Shown here piece after piece: positions 17,827 through 28,925 of a stretch of DNA of 64,000 nt. A program made the translations under genes and the position numbers. Within the stretch, counting starts at the first letter, position 1; the number at the start of each line of letters is the position of its first letter. The DNA comes from Catenulispora sp. GP43. Its GTDB lineage: Bacteria > Actinomycetota > Actinomycetes > Streptomycetales > Catenulisporaceae. The stretch spans positions 97,063-161,062 of the forward strand of contig NZ_JBGCCT010000027.1 in assembly GCF_041260665.1 (NCBI RefSeq), written 5' to 3'. Under the pieces are notes generated by a model. That model was not told where the DNA came from. It saw only the letters and a program-made list of their open reading frames with translations, and did no database searches.

Positions 17827-17919
17827 CGGTCGCGGGCGCCGCAGTATGCGCCTGTCGCCGACACCGAAAGAACAAGACATCGGCAACAACATCCGAGCGA
17901 CGGAAGATGGGGATCGCGC

Positions 17920-18969
17920 ATGGGCTCCGGGATGGCGGTCATCGGTCGGGACATCGCGGTTGACCTCGGGACCGCGAACACCCTGGTGTACGTACGCGGC
18001 CGAGGCATCGTGCTGAACGAGCCCTCGGTGGTCGCGGTGGACACCACGACCGGCGCGGTGCTCGCGGTCGGCGCCGAGGCCAAGAAGATGATCGGCCGCA
18101 CGCCCGGCAACATCGTGGCGATCCGGCCGCTCAAGGACGGCGTCATCGCCGACTTCGAAGTCGCCGAGCGGATGCTGCGCTACTTCATCCGCAAGGCGCA
18201 CAAACGGCGGTGGCTGGCGCAACCGCGGGTCATCGTCTGCGTCCCCTCCGGCATCACCGGTGTGGAGAAGCGCGCGGTCGAGGACGCGGCCAGCGCCGCC
18301 GGCGCGCGCAGCGTGCACCTCATCGAGGAGCCGATGGCCGCGGCGATCGGCGCCGGCCTGCCGGTGCAGGAGGCGACCGGCAACATGGTCGTGGACATCG
18401 GCGGCGGCACCACCGAGGTCGCGGTGATCTCCTACGGCGGCATCGTCACGGCGCTGAGCGTCCGGGTGGCCGGCGACGAACTCGACAACGCGATCATCCA
18501 GTACACGAAGAAGGAGTACTCGCTGCTGCTGGGCGACCGCACCGCCGAGGAGATCAAGGTGACGGTCGGCTCGGCCTGGGACTCCGGCGAGGAGACCCGC
18601 GCCGAGGTCCGCGGCCGCGACCTGGTCTCGGGGCTGCCGAAGGTGATCCTGCTGTCCTCCGGCGAGGTCCGCAAGGCGATCGAGGAGCCGGTGACGGCGA
18701 TCGTCGACGCGGTGCGCGACACCCTGGACAAGTGCCCGCCGGAACTGGCCGGCGACATCATGGACCGCGGCATCGTCCTCACCGGCGGCGGCGCCATGCT
18801 GCACGGCCTGGACGAGCGGATCCGCGAGGAGACCGGCATGCCGGTGCACATCGCGGAGAACCCGCTGGACTCCGTGGTCCTGGGCTCCGGGCGCTGCCTG
18901 GAGGAGTTCGAGGCGCTGGCCCCGGTGCTGGGCTCCTTGAACAACCGCCGCCGTCCCGGGCGGAGGTAG
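17920..18969 (+). CDS. mreB: rod shape-determining actin-like protein MreB
   Basis: A bacterial actin homologue of 349 residues that polymerises on the membrane and positions wall-synthesis enzymes. Phosphate-binding loops are visible: [13 protein letters not shown] near the N-terminus, [15 protein letters not shown] in the middle and [16 protein letters not shown] near the C-terminus. Start at ATG 17920 or ATG 17932 ([13 protein letters not shown]). First gene of mreBCD-mrdA-rodA; in Streptomyces this cluster acts mainly in spore-wall formation, which is the likely role if this organism sporulates. Confidence 0.96.
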   Translation: MGSGMAVIGRDIAVDLGTANTLVYVRGRGIVLNEPSVVAVDTTTGAVLAVGAEAKKMIGRTPGNIVAIRPLKDGVIADFEVAERMLRYFIRKAHKRRWLAQPRVIVCVPSGITGVEKRAVEDAASAAGARSVHLIEEPMAAAIGAGLPVQEATGNMVVDIGGGTTEVAVISYGGIVTALSVRVAGDELDNAIIQYTKKEYSLLLGDRTAEEIKVTVGSAWDSGEETRAEVRGRDLVSGLPKVILLSSGEVRKAIEEPVTAIVDAVRDTLDKCPPELAGDIMDRGIVLTGGGAMLHGLDERIREETGMPVHIAENPLDSVVLGSGRCLEEFEALAPVLGSLNNRRRPGRR

Positions 18970-18978
18970 TCCGGGAGC

Positions 18979-19851
18979 GTGCGTGACGACAAGCGGACGA
19001 GGCTGCTGCTGGCGGTGCTGCTGGCGGCGGCCTTCGCCATGATCACCGTGGACGCCCGGGGCGGGTCGCGCTCGCCGCTGCAGCCGCTGCGCGCCGGCGG
19101 CGAGGCGGTGTTCGGCCCGGTGGCGGACACGGTCTCGGCGGCCGAGCGGCCGGTGGGCGACTTCGTGCACGGCCTGGGCCACAGCAAGCAGGACAAGAAG
19201 GAGATCGCGCAGCTCAAGGCGCAGAACGCGGCGCTGCGCGTGCAGAGCGAGACCGCCGCCGACGCCCGGGCCCGGGCCGCCGAGCTCGACAAGCTGCTGC
19301 ACGTCGCCACGGTCGGCGGCTACCGCACGATCCCGGCGCGGGTGATGTCCTTCGCCCCGCAGCAGCAGGGCACGTGGTCGGCGACCATCGACGCCGGGAC
19401 GCTGGACGGGGTCAAGCCGGGGATGACCGTGCTCGACGGGGACGGCCTGGTCGGCCGGACCGTGGCCGTCGGCCGCGACACCGCGACCGTGCTGCTGGCC
19501 GACGACCCGCGCTTCACCGTCGGCGTGCGCACCCCCGGCACCGGCGGCGCCGGCGGCGGCGAGGTGGGCCTGGCGACCGGCGGCGGCGACGGCCGCTTCA
19601 GCGTGCAGTTCTTCGACCCCCAGGCCGACATCCCGCTCGGGACGCCGGTGCTGACCTTCGGCTCGGCCGGCGGCACCCCGTTCGTGCCCGGCGTGCCGCT
19701 GGGCACGGTGACCTCGGTGCAGCCCACGCCCGGCGCGATGACCCGCACCGCGGTGGTGAAGCCGTTCGTGGCCTACGACGGCCTGCAGACGGTCGGCGTC
19801 GTGGTGGAACCGCCGCGCAACGACCCGCGCGACGCGCTGGTGGCGCGCTGA
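18979..19851 (+). CDS. mreC: rod shape-determining protein MreC
   Basis: A protein of 290 residues with one N-terminal membrane helix (LLLAVLLAAAFAMITV), a coiled-coil (~residues 70-100, EIAQLKAQNAALRVQSET) and an extracytoplasmic beta-barrel domain with IDAGTLDGVKPGMTVLD and GLVGRTVAVGRDTATVLL, typical of MreC. It links MreB to the PBP/RodA machinery. GTG start, nine bases after the mreB stop. A Gly/Thr-rich loop (GTGGAGGGE) lengthens the barrel domain. Confidence 0.93.
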   Translation: MRDDKRTRLLLAVLLAAAFAMITVDARGGSRSPLQPLRAGGEAVFGPVADTVSAAERPVGDFVHGLGHSKQDKKEIAQLKAQNAALRVQSETAADARARAAELDKLLHVATVGGYRTIPARVMSFAPQQQGTWSATIDAGTLDGVKPGMTVLDGDGLVGRTVAVGRDTATVLLADDPRFTVGVRTPGTGGAGGGEVGLATGGGDGRFSVQFFDPQADIPLGTPVLTFGSAGGTPFVPGVPLGTVTSVQPTPGAMTRTAVVKPFVAYDGLQTVGVVVEPPRNDPRDALVAR

Positions 19852-19883
19852 ACCCCGGCCCGACTTCGAAGAGAGTGTGACCT

Positions 19884-20465
19884 TTGAGACTCACCGGCTT
19901 CCTGGCCATGATCTGCGGCCTGGCCCTGGTGCTGGCGCTGCAGGACGCGCTGCTGTCCGCGGTGCACCTGCCGCTGGCCGCCCCGGACCTGCTGCTGGCC
20001 GTGGTCGCCGCGATCGGCTTCGCCCGCGGCGCGCGCTCCGGGCTGCTCGCCGGCTTCCTGCTCGGCCTGGCCGCGGACGTCTCGCCGCCGGCCGCGCACG
20101 CGATCGGCAGCCAGGCGTTCGTGCTCTGTCTGTCCGGCTATCTGGCCGGCCAGGTAGCCGGCGCGGTGCAGGGCACCGTCGTGCGGCCGATCCTGGTGGT
20201 CGCGTGCCTGGCCGCGATCTCGCCGGCGCTGTACGCCGGCCTGGAGTTCGCGGTCGGCAACGCCCAGTTCCACGGGGTGCCGGCCGCCGCCGCGGCGTCC
20301 GCGCTGTACACCGGCCTGCTCGCCCCGTTCGTCATCCCGGTGGTGGGCTTCGTGCTGGGCCGGGGCGAGTCCCGGGGCCTGCCCACCCAGCGCTCGCACA
20401 GCCGGCTGCCGGGCGTCAAGACCTTGAATCGCCGGACCTCGGCCGGCAGTACGCAGGTGTTGTAG
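19884..20465 (+). CDS. mreD: rod shape-determining protein MreD
   Basis: A small integral membrane protein of 193 residues with five or six helices, in the fixed position between mreC and the penicillin-binding protein gene. The start is an unusual TTG with GAAGAGAG ten bases before it; no ATG or GTG in frame gives a complete first helix. A basic cytoplasmic tail ends four residues before the next ATG. Confidence 0.88.
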   Translation: MRLTGFLAMICGLALVLALQDALLSAVHLPLAAPDLLLAVVAAIGFARGARSGLLAGFLLGLAADVSPPAAHAIGSQAFVLCLSGYLAGQVAGAVQGTVVRPILVVACLAAISPALYAGLEFAVGNAQFHGVPAAAAASALYTGLLAPFVIPVVGFVLGRGESRGLPTQRSHSRLPGVKTLNRRTSAGSTQVL

Positions 20466-22637
20466 ATGACTTCGACGCAGAGCCGGCTCGCCGACCGGCG
20501 CCGCGCGCGGCTGATGGTGCTGCGGGTGCTGGTGCTCGCGCTGCTCGGGACGCTGGTCGCCCGGCTGTGGTACCTCCAGGTGCGCACCGGCCAGACGTTC
20601 CGCGACGCCGCCGCCGCGAACGACGTCCGCACCGTGATCACCCCGGCGGTGCGCGGCGACATCCTGGACGACCTCGGCCGCCCCCTGGTCGACAACAAGT
20701 CGGCGCTGACGCTGTCGGTCGACCGCAACACCCTGCTGGGCACCAGGGACCACGGCGTCTCGACGCTGGCCCGGCTGGCCTCGGTGCTGGGCACCACCCC
20801 GCAGACCATCTCCGACGAGATCCGGCCCTGTACCGCCAAGGTGCCCAAGCCCTGCTGGAACGGCTCGCTGCTACAGCCGGTCCCCATCGCGCGCAACGTC
20901 TCGGTGCAGCAGGCGCTCCAGGTCTCCGAGCAGCACGAGCTCTTCCCCGGCGTGACCGCGGGCCCGGACACCGTCCGCCGGTTCCCGGCGCCGTACAGCC
21001 TGAACGCCGCGCACATCCTGGGCTACCTGTCCCCGGTCACCGAGAACGAACTGGCCGCCGCCACCGCCAAGGGCGAGGTGATGCAGCGCTCGGACCTGGT
21101 CGGGCGGGCCGGCCTGGAGGAGAGCTACGACTCCTACCTGCGCGGCCAGGAGGGCGAGACCCAGGTCTCGGTGGACATCCTCGGGCACGCGCAGTCGACC
21201 CTGGCGACCAAGCCGCCGGTGAACGGCGACCACCTGGTGACCTCGATCGACGCCCGGATCCAGGCGATCGCCGAGCGCGAGCTGAACAACGCCGTGAGCC
21301 GGGCCCGCTCGCAGACCTCGCCGACCAACGGCCGGCCGTACGTCGCCGACTCGGCCGCCACGGTGGTGCTGGACGCCCGCACCGGCCGCGTGGTGGCGAT
21401 GGCCAGCACGCCGACCTACGACCCCAACGTCTTCACCGGCGGCATCTCGCAGGCCGACTACTCCGCGCTGACCTCCGCCTCGGCCGGGACCCCGCTGCTG
21501 TCCCGAGCCTTCCAGGGCCAGTTCGCGCCGGGCTCCACGTTCAAGGCCGTGACCACCACCGCGATGCTCCAGGACGGCTTCGGCACCGGCACCTACGACT
21601 GCTCGCCGGCCTTCAAGATCGGCGGGCAGAGCTTCACCAACTTCGAGGGCGAAGCCTTCGGGCCGATCTCCCTGAAGCGCGCCATCGAGGTGTCCTGCGA
21701 CACCGTCTTCTACGGCGTCGCCTACCAGATGTGGCTGCGCGACGGCGGGCTCAAGCCGATCGCGCATCCGCTGGAGCCCATCGCCACCATGGCGCACGCC
21801 TTCGGGCTCGGCGCCAAGACCGGCATCGACCTGCCGGGCGAGGCCAAGGGCGACATCCAGACCCGCGCTGAGAAGCAGGCGACCTGGAACAGCATGCACA
21901 CCATCTGGTGCAAGCGGGCCAAGGACGGCTATCCCGAGCTGCTGGGCTCGGACCCGACGCGCGCGGCGTACCTGCAGGCGATCGCCAAGGAGAACTGCGT
22001 CGCCGGTTTCCAGTACCAGCCCGGCGACGCCGCGATCTCGGCCATCGGCCAGGGCGGCGACCTGGTGACGCCGCTGCAGCTGGCCCGGGTGTACGCGGCC
22101 GTGGCCAACGGCGGCATCCTCTACCAGCCGCAGATCGGGCGGGCGCTCATCTCCGCGGACGGCAAGGTGGACAAGGACCTGGCGCCGATCGTGACCCGCA
22201 AGCTCCCGGTGTCGGCCTCGACGCTGGCGTTCCTGCAGGACGCGCTGCACGGCACCTCGACCGAGGGCACCGCGGGCCCGGCCTTCGCGGGCTGGCCGGA
22301 GAGCCTGATCCCGACCTACGCCAAGACGGGAACCGCGGAAGTCTACGGAAAGCAGACCACGTCCTGCTTCGTCGCCTACGCCGGCACCGAGACCGGGCCG
22401 CGCTACGTCGTGGCGATGATGGTCTCCCAGGGTGGCACCGGTGTCGGGACGTCCGGACCGTCGGTGGAGGCGATCCTGGCCGCGCTGTTCGGCGTGGACA
22501 TGGGGCATCCGAACCCCAACGGCACGCTGCCCACGGCGCTGCCGGTGGTGCGCCCCGACGGTCTGCTGCCGGCCCTGCCGCCGGCCACCACCCTGCCCAC
22601 GCCCCCGCCGCCGTCGCCGTCCCCCACGAAGCAGTGA
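20466..22637 (+). CDS. mrdA: penicillin-binding protein 2, elongation transpeptidase
   Basis: A class B PBP of 723 residues that crosslinks peptidoglycan during elongation. It has an N-terminal membrane anchor (LMVLRVLVLALLGTLVARL), a dimerisation domain (residues ~60-290) and a transpeptidase domain with STFK (active S357, K360), SCD in place of SxN and KTGT (620-623). A Pro/Thr/Ser tail closes the protein. ATG directly follows the mreD stop. The partner glycosyltransferase RodA is the next gene. Confidence 0.95.
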   Translation: MTSTQSRLADRRRARLMVLRVLVLALLGTLVARLWYLQVRTGQTFRDAAAANDVRTVITPAVRGDILDDLGRPLVDNKSALTLSVDRNTLLGTRDHGVSTLARLASVLGTTPQTISDEIRPCTAKVPKPCWNGSLLQPVPIARNVSVQQALQVSEQHELFPGVTAGPDTVRRFPAPYSLNAAHILGYLSPVTENELAAATAKGEVMQRSDLVGRAGLEESYDSYLRGQEGETQVSVDILGHAQSTLATKPPVNGDHLVTSIDARIQAIAERELNNAVSRARSQTSPTNGRPYVADSAATVVLDARTGRVVAMASTPTYDPNVFTGGISQADYSALTSASAGTPLLSRAFQGQFAPGSTFKAVTTTAMLQDGFGTGTYDCSPAFKIGGQSFTNFEGEAFGPISLKRAIEVSCDTVFYGVAYQMWLRDGGLKPIAHPLEPIATMAHAFGLGAKTGIDLPGEAKGDIQTRAEKQATWNSMHTIWCKRAKDGYPELLGSDPTRAAYLQAIAKENCVAGFQYQPGDAAISAIGQGGDLVTPLQLARVYAAVANGGILYQPQIGRALISADGKVDKDLAPIVTRKLPVSASTLAFLQDALHGTSTEGTAGPAFAGWPESLIPTYAKTGTAEVYGKQTTSCFVAYAGTETGPRYVVAMMVSQGGTGVGTSGPSVEAILAALFGVDMGHPNPNGTLPTALPVVRPDGLLPALPPATTLPTPPPPSPSPTKQ

Positions 22638-22644
22638 GCGCGCC

Positions 22645-23868
22645 GTGACCCTGAATCCCGCGATCAACAAGGGCCCGGCGGCGATGCCGGTGGCCGAGAC
22701 CCGGCGCCGCTCCAGCCGGCTGCGCCGCTTCGACTGGACGCTGCTGGCCGCGGCGCTGGCGCTGTCGGTGTACGGCGCGATCCTGGTGTGGTCGGCCACC
22801 CGCGGGCGCACCAGCCTGACCGGCGGCGACCCGCAGTTCTTCCTCAAGCGGCACCTGATGAACCTGGCGATCGGCCTGGTCCTGATGATGTTGACCTCGG
22901 TGCTGTCCTACGCCTGGGTCCGCGCGGTCACTCCGGTGTTCTACGTGCTGGCACTGCTCGGGCTCGGCGCGGTGCTCAGCCCGCTGGGCTCCACGGTGAA
23001 CGGCGCGAAGTCCTGGATCGAGCTCGGCGGCGGCTTCTCCATCCAGCCCGCCGAGTACGCCAAGGTGGCGGTGGTCCTGGGCCTGGCGGTGGTGCTGACG
23101 CTGCCGCCGACCAAGGGCGTGCTGTCCGGGATGTCCGAGCGGGACGACGCGGTCACCCCGCGCCGGATCGCCGGGGCCGGCCTGGTCGCCGGCCTGCCGA
23201 CCGGCATCATCATGCTCCTGCCGGACCTGGGCTCGGCGATGGTGATCCTGGTCGCCACCGCCGGCCTGCTGGTCTTCGCCGGCACCAGCGGCCGCTGGCT
23301 GGCCGTGCTCGGCGCGGGCGCGGCGGTCGCCGCCGTGGCCGCCACCCAGCTGCACCTGCTGGCCCAGCACCAGGTCAACCGGTTCGCGGCGTTCGCCGAC
23401 CCGCATCTGGACCCGCAGGGCGTCGGCTACAACACCGCCCAGGCCCGCCTGGCCATCGGCTCCGGGGGCGTGCTGGGCAAGGGGCTGTTCAACGGGACGC
23501 AGACCAACGGCCGCTACGTCCCCGAGCAGCAGACGGACTTCGTCTTCACGGTGGCCGGCGAGGAGTTGGGCTTCGTCGGCGGTGTGGTCCTCATCGCGCT
23601 TTTCGCGGTCCTGCTCCTGCGCGGCATCGCGATCGCCAGGCAGTGCGAGGACCTGTTCGGCATGCTGGTCTGCGCCGGCGTGGTCAGCTGGTTCGCGTTC
23701 GAGACCTTCGAGAACATCGGCATGACGCTGGGGATCATGCCGGTCGCGGGGATCCCGCTGCCGTTCGTCTCCTATGGCGGCTCGTCGATGTTCGCCAGCT
23801 TCATCGCGGTCGGGCTGGTGGAGAACGTGCGGCTGAGGTCCACGAGGCCGGCGATCACGGTGGAGTGA
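22645..23868 (+). CDS. rodA: SEDS-family peptidoglycan polymerase RodA
   Basis: A membrane protein of 407 residues with about ten helices, polymerising lipid II together with PBP2. SEDS hallmarks are present: SWIELGGGFSIQPAEYAK in the middle, DLGSAMVI, the extracellular loop QVNRFAAFADPHLDPQG, QTDFVFTVAGEELGF and the final GIPLPFVSYGGSS. GTG start seven bases after the mrdA stop. Confidence 0.95.
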   Translation: MTLNPAINKGPAAMPVAETRRRSSRLRRFDWTLLAAALALSVYGAILVWSATRGRTSLTGGDPQFFLKRHLMNLAIGLVLMMLTSVLSYAWVRAVTPVFYVLALLGLGAVLSPLGSTVNGAKSWIELGGGFSIQPAEYAKVAVVLGLAVVLTLPPTKGVLSGMSERDDAVTPRRIAGAGLVAGLPTGIIMLLPDLGSAMVILVATAGLLVFAGTSGRWLAVLGAGAAVAAVAATQLHLLAQHQVNRFAAFADPHLDPQGVGYNTAQARLAIGSGGVLGKGLFNGTQTNGRYVPEQQTDFVFTVAGEELGFVGGVVLIALFAVLLLRGIAIARQCEDLFGMLVCAGVVSWFAFETFENIGMTLGIMPVAGIPLPFVSYGGSSMFASFIAVGLVENVRLRSTRPAITVE

Positions 23869-23896
23869 AGCGACGGATCGTCCTTCGGGCACGCGT

Positions 23897-23902
23897 TAGG
23901 CT
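23897..23902 (+). promoter_or_regulatory. possible -10 box of the TIGR03960 gene
   Basis: TAGGCT lies 59 bases before the ATG of the radical SAM gene in the 93-base gap after rodA. No clear -35. Confidence 0.3.
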
Positions 23903-23961
23903 GGATCTGCGGCGCCGTCAGCCCGCCACATCCCCTCCAAAGCCCGAGGACGAGTAATCCG

Positions 23962-25899
23962 ATGCCAGTCGAATCCGTGTTCCCGCAGCTCGAAGCGGTC
24001 CTGCCGAGTGTGCAGAAGCCGATCCAGTACATCGGCGGCGAGCTCAACTCGACCGTCAAGGACTGGGACGCCTGCGACGTCCGCTGGGCCCTGATGTACC
24101 CCGACGCCTACGAGGTCGGCCTGCCCAACCAGGGCGTCATGATCCTCTACGAAGTGCTCAACGAGCGCGAGGGCGTGCTGGCCGAGCGGACCTACTCGGT
24201 GTGGCCGGACATGGAGAAGGCGATGCGGGAGCAGGGCATCCCGCAGTTCACCGTGGACGCGCACCGGCCGGTGAAGGACTTCGACGTGTTCGGCCTGTCC
24301 TTCTCCACCGAGCTCGGCTACACGAACATGCTGAACGCGCTGGACCTGGCCGGGATCCCGCTGGAGGCGAAGGACCGGACCGAGGAGCACCCGATCGTGC
24401 TGGCCGGCGGGCACGCCGCGTTCAACCCCGAGCCGATCGCCGAGTTCCTGGACGCCGCGGTGGTCGGCGACGGCGAGGGCGCGGTGCTGGCGATCACCGA
24501 CCTCATCCGCGCCTGGAAGGCCGAGGGCCGTCCCGGCGGGCGCGAGGAGCTGCTGTTCCGCCTGGCCAAGACCGGCAACGTCTACGTGCCGCGGTTCTAC
24601 GACGTCGAGTACCTGCCCGACGGCCGGATCCGCCGGGTCGCGCCGAACAAGCACGGCGTGCCCTTCCGCGTGGCCAAGCACACGGTCATGGACCTGGACG
24701 AGTGGCCCTACCCCAAGCAGCCGCTGGTCCCGCTGGCCGAGACCGTGCACGAGCGCATGTCGGTGGAGATCTTCCGCGGCTGCACCCGGGGCTGCCGCTT
24801 CTGCCAGGCCGGGATGATCACCCGCCCGGTCCGCGAGCGCTCCATCACCGGCATCGGCGAGATGGTCGAGGCGGGCCTGGCGGCCACCGGCTACGAGGAG
24901 GTCGGCCTGCTCTCGCTGTCCAGCGCCGACCACACCGAGATCGCCGACGTCGCCAAGGGCCTGGCCGACCGCTACGAGGGCACCAACACCTCGCTGTCCC
25001 TGCCCTCCACCCGGGTCGACGCCTTCAATATCGACCTGGCCAACGAGCTCTCGCGCAACGGCCGCCGCAGCGGCCTGACCTTCGCCCCGGAGGGCGGCAG
25101 CGAGCGCATGCGCAAGGTCATCAACAAGATGGTGACCGAGGAGGACCTGATCCGGACTGTCACCGCCGCCTACGGCGCCGGCTGGCGGCAGGTGAAGCTG
25201 TACTTCATGTGCGGTCTGCCCACCGAGACCGACGAGGACGTGCTGCAGATCGCCGACCTGGCCCGCAAGGTGATCCAGGCCGGCCGCGAGGCCTCCGGCA
25301 CCCGGGACATCCGCTGCACGGTGTCCATCGGCGGGTTCGTGCCCAAGCCGCACACCCCGTTCCAGTGGGCCGGGCAGCTGGACGCCGAGAGTACCGACGC
25401 CCGCCTGGTGAAGCTGCGCGACGCGATCCGCGCCGACAAGAACTACGGCAAGGCCATCGGCTTCCGCTACCACGACGGCAAGCCCGGCGTCATCGAGGGC
25501 CTGCTCTCGCGCGGCGACCGGCGCGTCGGCAAGGTGATCCGCGAGGTCTGGGAGCGCGGCGGCCGGTTCGACGGCTGGAGCGAGCACTTCTCCTACCAGC
25601 GCTGGGCCGAGGCGGCCGCGGCCGCGCTCGCCGACACCCCGGTCGACCTGGCCTGGTACACCACCCGCGAGCGTGAGTACAACGAGGTCCTGCCCTGGGA
25701 CCACATCGACTCCGGCCTGGACCGGGACTGGCTGTGGGAGGACTGGCAGGACGCGCTGGAGGCGGCCGAGGGTGGCGGCGCCGAGGTCGAGGACTGCCGC
25801 TGGACGCCCTGTTACGACTGTGGCGTGTGCCCGCAGATGGGGACCGAGATCCAGGTGGGACCGACCGGGGTGAAGCTGCTGCCGTTGACGGTGGTCTGA
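23962..25899 (+). CDS. TIGR03960-family B12-binding radical SAM protein
   Basis: A protein of 645 residues. The N-terminal third is a cobalamin-binding-like domain (MYPDAYEVGLPNQGV, VFGLSFSTELGY). The radical SAM core carries the cluster motif C274-x3-C278-x2-C281 (RGCTRGCRFCQAG) followed by APEGGSERMR. The C-terminal end has a second Cys group, CRWTPCYDCGVC, which could bind another cluster. The reaction is not established for the family. In many actinobacteria the TIGR03936 gene is its direct neighbour; here that partner lies 6.5 kb downstream at 32399. Confidence 0.9.
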   Translation: MPVESVFPQLEAVLPSVQKPIQYIGGELNSTVKDWDACDVRWALMYPDAYEVGLPNQGVMILYEVLNEREGVLAERTYSVWPDMEKAMREQGIPQFTVDAHRPVKDFDVFGLSFSTELGYTNMLNALDLAGIPLEAKDRTEEHPIVLAGGHAAFNPEPIAEFLDAAVVGDGEGAVLAITDLIRAWKAEGRPGGREELLFRLAKTGNVYVPRFYDVEYLPDGRIRRVAPNKHGVPFRVAKHTVMDLDEWPYPKQPLVPLAETVHERMSVEIFRGCTRGCRFCQAGMITRPVRERSITGIGEMVEAGLAATGYEEVGLLSLSSADHTEIADVAKGLADRYEGTNTSLSLPSTRVDAFNIDLANELSRNGRRSGLTFAPEGGSERMRKVINKMVTEEDLIRTVTAAYGAGWRQVKLYFMCGLPTETDEDVLQIADLARKVIQAGREASGTRDIRCTVSIGGFVPKPHTPFQWAGQLDAESTDARLVKLRDAIRADKNYGKAIGFRYHDGKPGVIEGLLSRGDRRVGKVIREVWERGGRFDGWSEHFSYQRWAEAAAAALADTPVDLAWYTTREREYNEVLPWDHIDSGLDRDWLWEDWQDALEAAEGGGAEVEDCRWTPCYDCGVCPQMGTEIQVGPTGVKLLPLTVV

Positions 25900-25923
25900 G
25901 CGGACATCGCCGCGGCGGCGCGC

Positions 25924-25987
25924 TTGTCGGGGCGATGATCTCACCGCTACTCTGACCTCACCAGATCCGAACAGAATCAAACGGATC
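25924..25987 (+). promoter_or_regulatory. gal operon promoter and downstream operator
   Basis: A well-formed promoter: -35 TTGTCG (25924-25929), an 18-base spacer and -10 TACTCT (25948-25953). Just downstream of the expected start point is a perfect inverted repeat GATCCG-N12-CGGATC (25964-25987), well placed to block transcription when bound by a repressor. The regulator is not adjacent. Confidence 0.55.
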
Positions 25988-25999
25988 ACAACAGCTGGG

Positions 26000-27262
26000 G
26001 TGAGGGTGGCGGTGAGCCTCGACATGGGATCGGCCACGTCGGCCGTGGACAGCGCGCGAAGCGGATTCACCGAGCGGTTCGGCGGTGAGCCCGCCGGAGT
26101 GTGGGCCGCGCCGGGACGGGTGAACGTCATCGGCGAGCACACCGACTACAACGATGGCTTCGTACTTCCGATGGCCATCGACCGCGCCTGCTACGCCGCG
26201 GCCGCGCCCCGGCCGGACCGCGTCCTGCGCGTCCACGCGGCGCAGCTCGGCGAGACGGTCGAGATCTCGCTCGACGCGCTCGTCGGCCCGGCCTCGGCGG
26301 CCGACGCCCGCGGGGCCTCGGACCCGGACATGACGCCGCTGGCCGAGCCGGCGGTCACCGGCTGGGCCGGCTACCCGGTCGGCGTCGCGTGGATCCTGCA
26401 GCAGGGCGGATTCCCGGTCAGCGGCGCGGACGTGTACCTCACCAGCACGGTGCCGGTCGGCTCCGGGCTGTCCTCCTCCGCCGCGCTCGAGTGCGCGACC
26501 GCCCTCGCGCTGGCCGGCGTCTCAGGGTTCGAGCTCACCACCGCCGAGCTCGCGCGGCACACCCAGCGCGCGGAGAACATCTACGCCGGTGTGCCCTGCG
26601 GCCCGCTGGACCAGATGTCCTCGGCGTTCGGCCAGGACGGCTCGGTGCTGTTCATCGACACCCGCAGCGGCGAAGTCCGCCCGCAGCCCTTCGACCTGGC
26701 CGCCCAGGACGCACTGCTGCTGGTCATCGACACCCGGGTCTCGCACGCGCACGGCGAGAACGGCTACGCCGACCGCCGCTCGGCCTGCGAGCGCGCCGCA
26801 GAGTTCCTGGGTGTCCCGGCCCTGCGCGACATCCCGCTGTCCGGCCTGCCGGAGTCCTTCGCGAAGGTCTCAGTGGGCCTCGGCGAGACCTTCGCGCGGC
26901 GCCTGCGGCACGTGGTCACCGAGGACGCGCGCGTCGAGCAGTTCGTCGAGATCCTGCACCAGGAACCCCTGTCCCTGCCGCGCCTCGGGCACCGCATGAT
27001 GCAGTCCCACGCCTCCCTGCGCGACGACTACGAGGTCAGCGCCCCCGAACTCGACCTGGCCGTGAGCACCGCCGTCGCAGCCGGCGCGCACGGCGCGCGG
27101 ATGACCGGCGGCGGCTTCGGCGGCAGCGCCATCGCCCTGGTGGACCGCGACATCCTCGACGACGTCCAGAACGCCATCCTCGCCGCCTTCGCAGAGCACG
27201 GATACGCCGAGCCCCAGTTCTTCCCAGCCGTCGCCTCGGCCGGCGCGCACCGGATCCCCTGA
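26000..27262 (+). CDS. galK: galactokinase
   Basis: A GHMP-family kinase that phosphorylates galactose at C1 (Leloir pathway). The GalK signature GRVNVIGEHTDYNDGFVLP, the ATP loop PVGSGLSSSAALE and the C-terminal RMTGGGFGGSAIA are all present. Up to 420 residues; several starts are possible (GTG 26000, 26006, 26012; ATG 26024), and the conserved part begins about 25 residues in. galT follows 15 bases later; there is no galE in the window. Confidence 0.94.
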   Translation: MRVAVSLDMGSATSAVDSARSGFTERFGGEPAGVWAAPGRVNVIGEHTDYNDGFVLPMAIDRACYAAAAPRPDRVLRVHAAQLGETVEISLDALVGPASAADARGASDPDMTPLAEPAVTGWAGYPVGVAWILQQGGFPVSGADVYLTSTVPVGSGLSSSAALECATALALAGVSGFELTTAELARHTQRAENIYAGVPCGPLDQMSSAFGQDGSVLFIDTRSGEVRPQPFDLAAQDALLLVIDTRVSHAHGENGYADRRSACERAAEFLGVPALRDIPLSGLPESFAKVSVGLGETFARRLRHVVTEDARVEQFVEILHQEPLSLPRLGHRMMQSHASLRDDYEVSAPELDLAVSTAVAAGAHGARMTGGGFGGSAIALVDRDILDDVQNAILAAFAEHGYAEPQFFPAVASAGAHRIP

Positions 27263-27277
27263 CGGAGACCTCGAACC

Positions 27278-28311
<1,034 letters not shown>

Positions 28312-28315
<4 letters not shown>

Positions 28316-28875
28316 CGGATCCTCGGGGTGCGGATCAGCAGGCTGGCGGAGACGGCTTCGTCGCCGATCGCGCGGTAGGTGTGCGGCACGTCCGCCTTCC
28401 ACGAGGCGTGCTCGCCCGGCCCGATGGTGAGCAGCGCGCCGGGCGGGCCCACTTCCGAGGTCCCGGCGAAAACGGTGAGGTACTCGACCGTTCCCGGCGG
28501 ATGCGCGGGGGAGAGCTGCTGGTAGCCGGGGCGGATGTGGAGACGGAAGAGCTCCGTGTCCGTATCCGCATCGGAGAAGGTCTCCAGGAGCGAGGCTGAC
28601 ACCGCGGTTCCATGGATCGTCTCCAGCGGTTTGTCGCCCTGCTGCTGCGGATCCGGGAGCAGCGCGCCGATCGGGACGCCGAGGCGGCCGGCGATCGCGT
28701 AGAGGGTTTCGATCGTGGGGTTGCCGCGCGAGCCGTCTTCCAGCCCGGACAGGGTCGCCTTGCCCACGCCGGCGTCGCGCGCTAGGGCCGACAGGCTCAC
28801 ATCGCGTTCGCGGCGCAGGCGCCGGACGCGTGCGCCGATTTGGGCGGCGAAGTCCGCTGTTGTGCCGTCTCCCAC
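28312..28875 (-). CDS. XRE-family regulator with cupin domain
   Basis: A transcription factor of 187 residues: an N-terminal helix-turn-helix (residues ~10-65, RRLRRERDVSLSALARDAG and TLSGLEDGSRGNPTIETLY) and a C-terminal cupin (residues ~105-185, HPPGTVEYLTVFAG then GPGEHASWKADVPHTY). Such regulators usually sense a small metabolite in the cupin and control a neighbouring transporter. The gene is divergent from a BenE-type permease with a perfect inverted repeat between them. GTG start; TAGGTT on the same strand ends six bases before it, so the mRNA is probably leaderless. Confidence 0.88.
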
Positions 28876-28925
28876 GTTCGCAACCTACACCTAGGGCGGA
28901 AGCGGACCGGGCCGGGCTGGTAGCT

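Noticed and set aside
14141..19302. Long minus-strand frames opposite folC, PAP2 and mreB-mreC
   Set aside because: They mirror well-supported plus-strand genes and show no domains, ribosome sites or promoters of their own.
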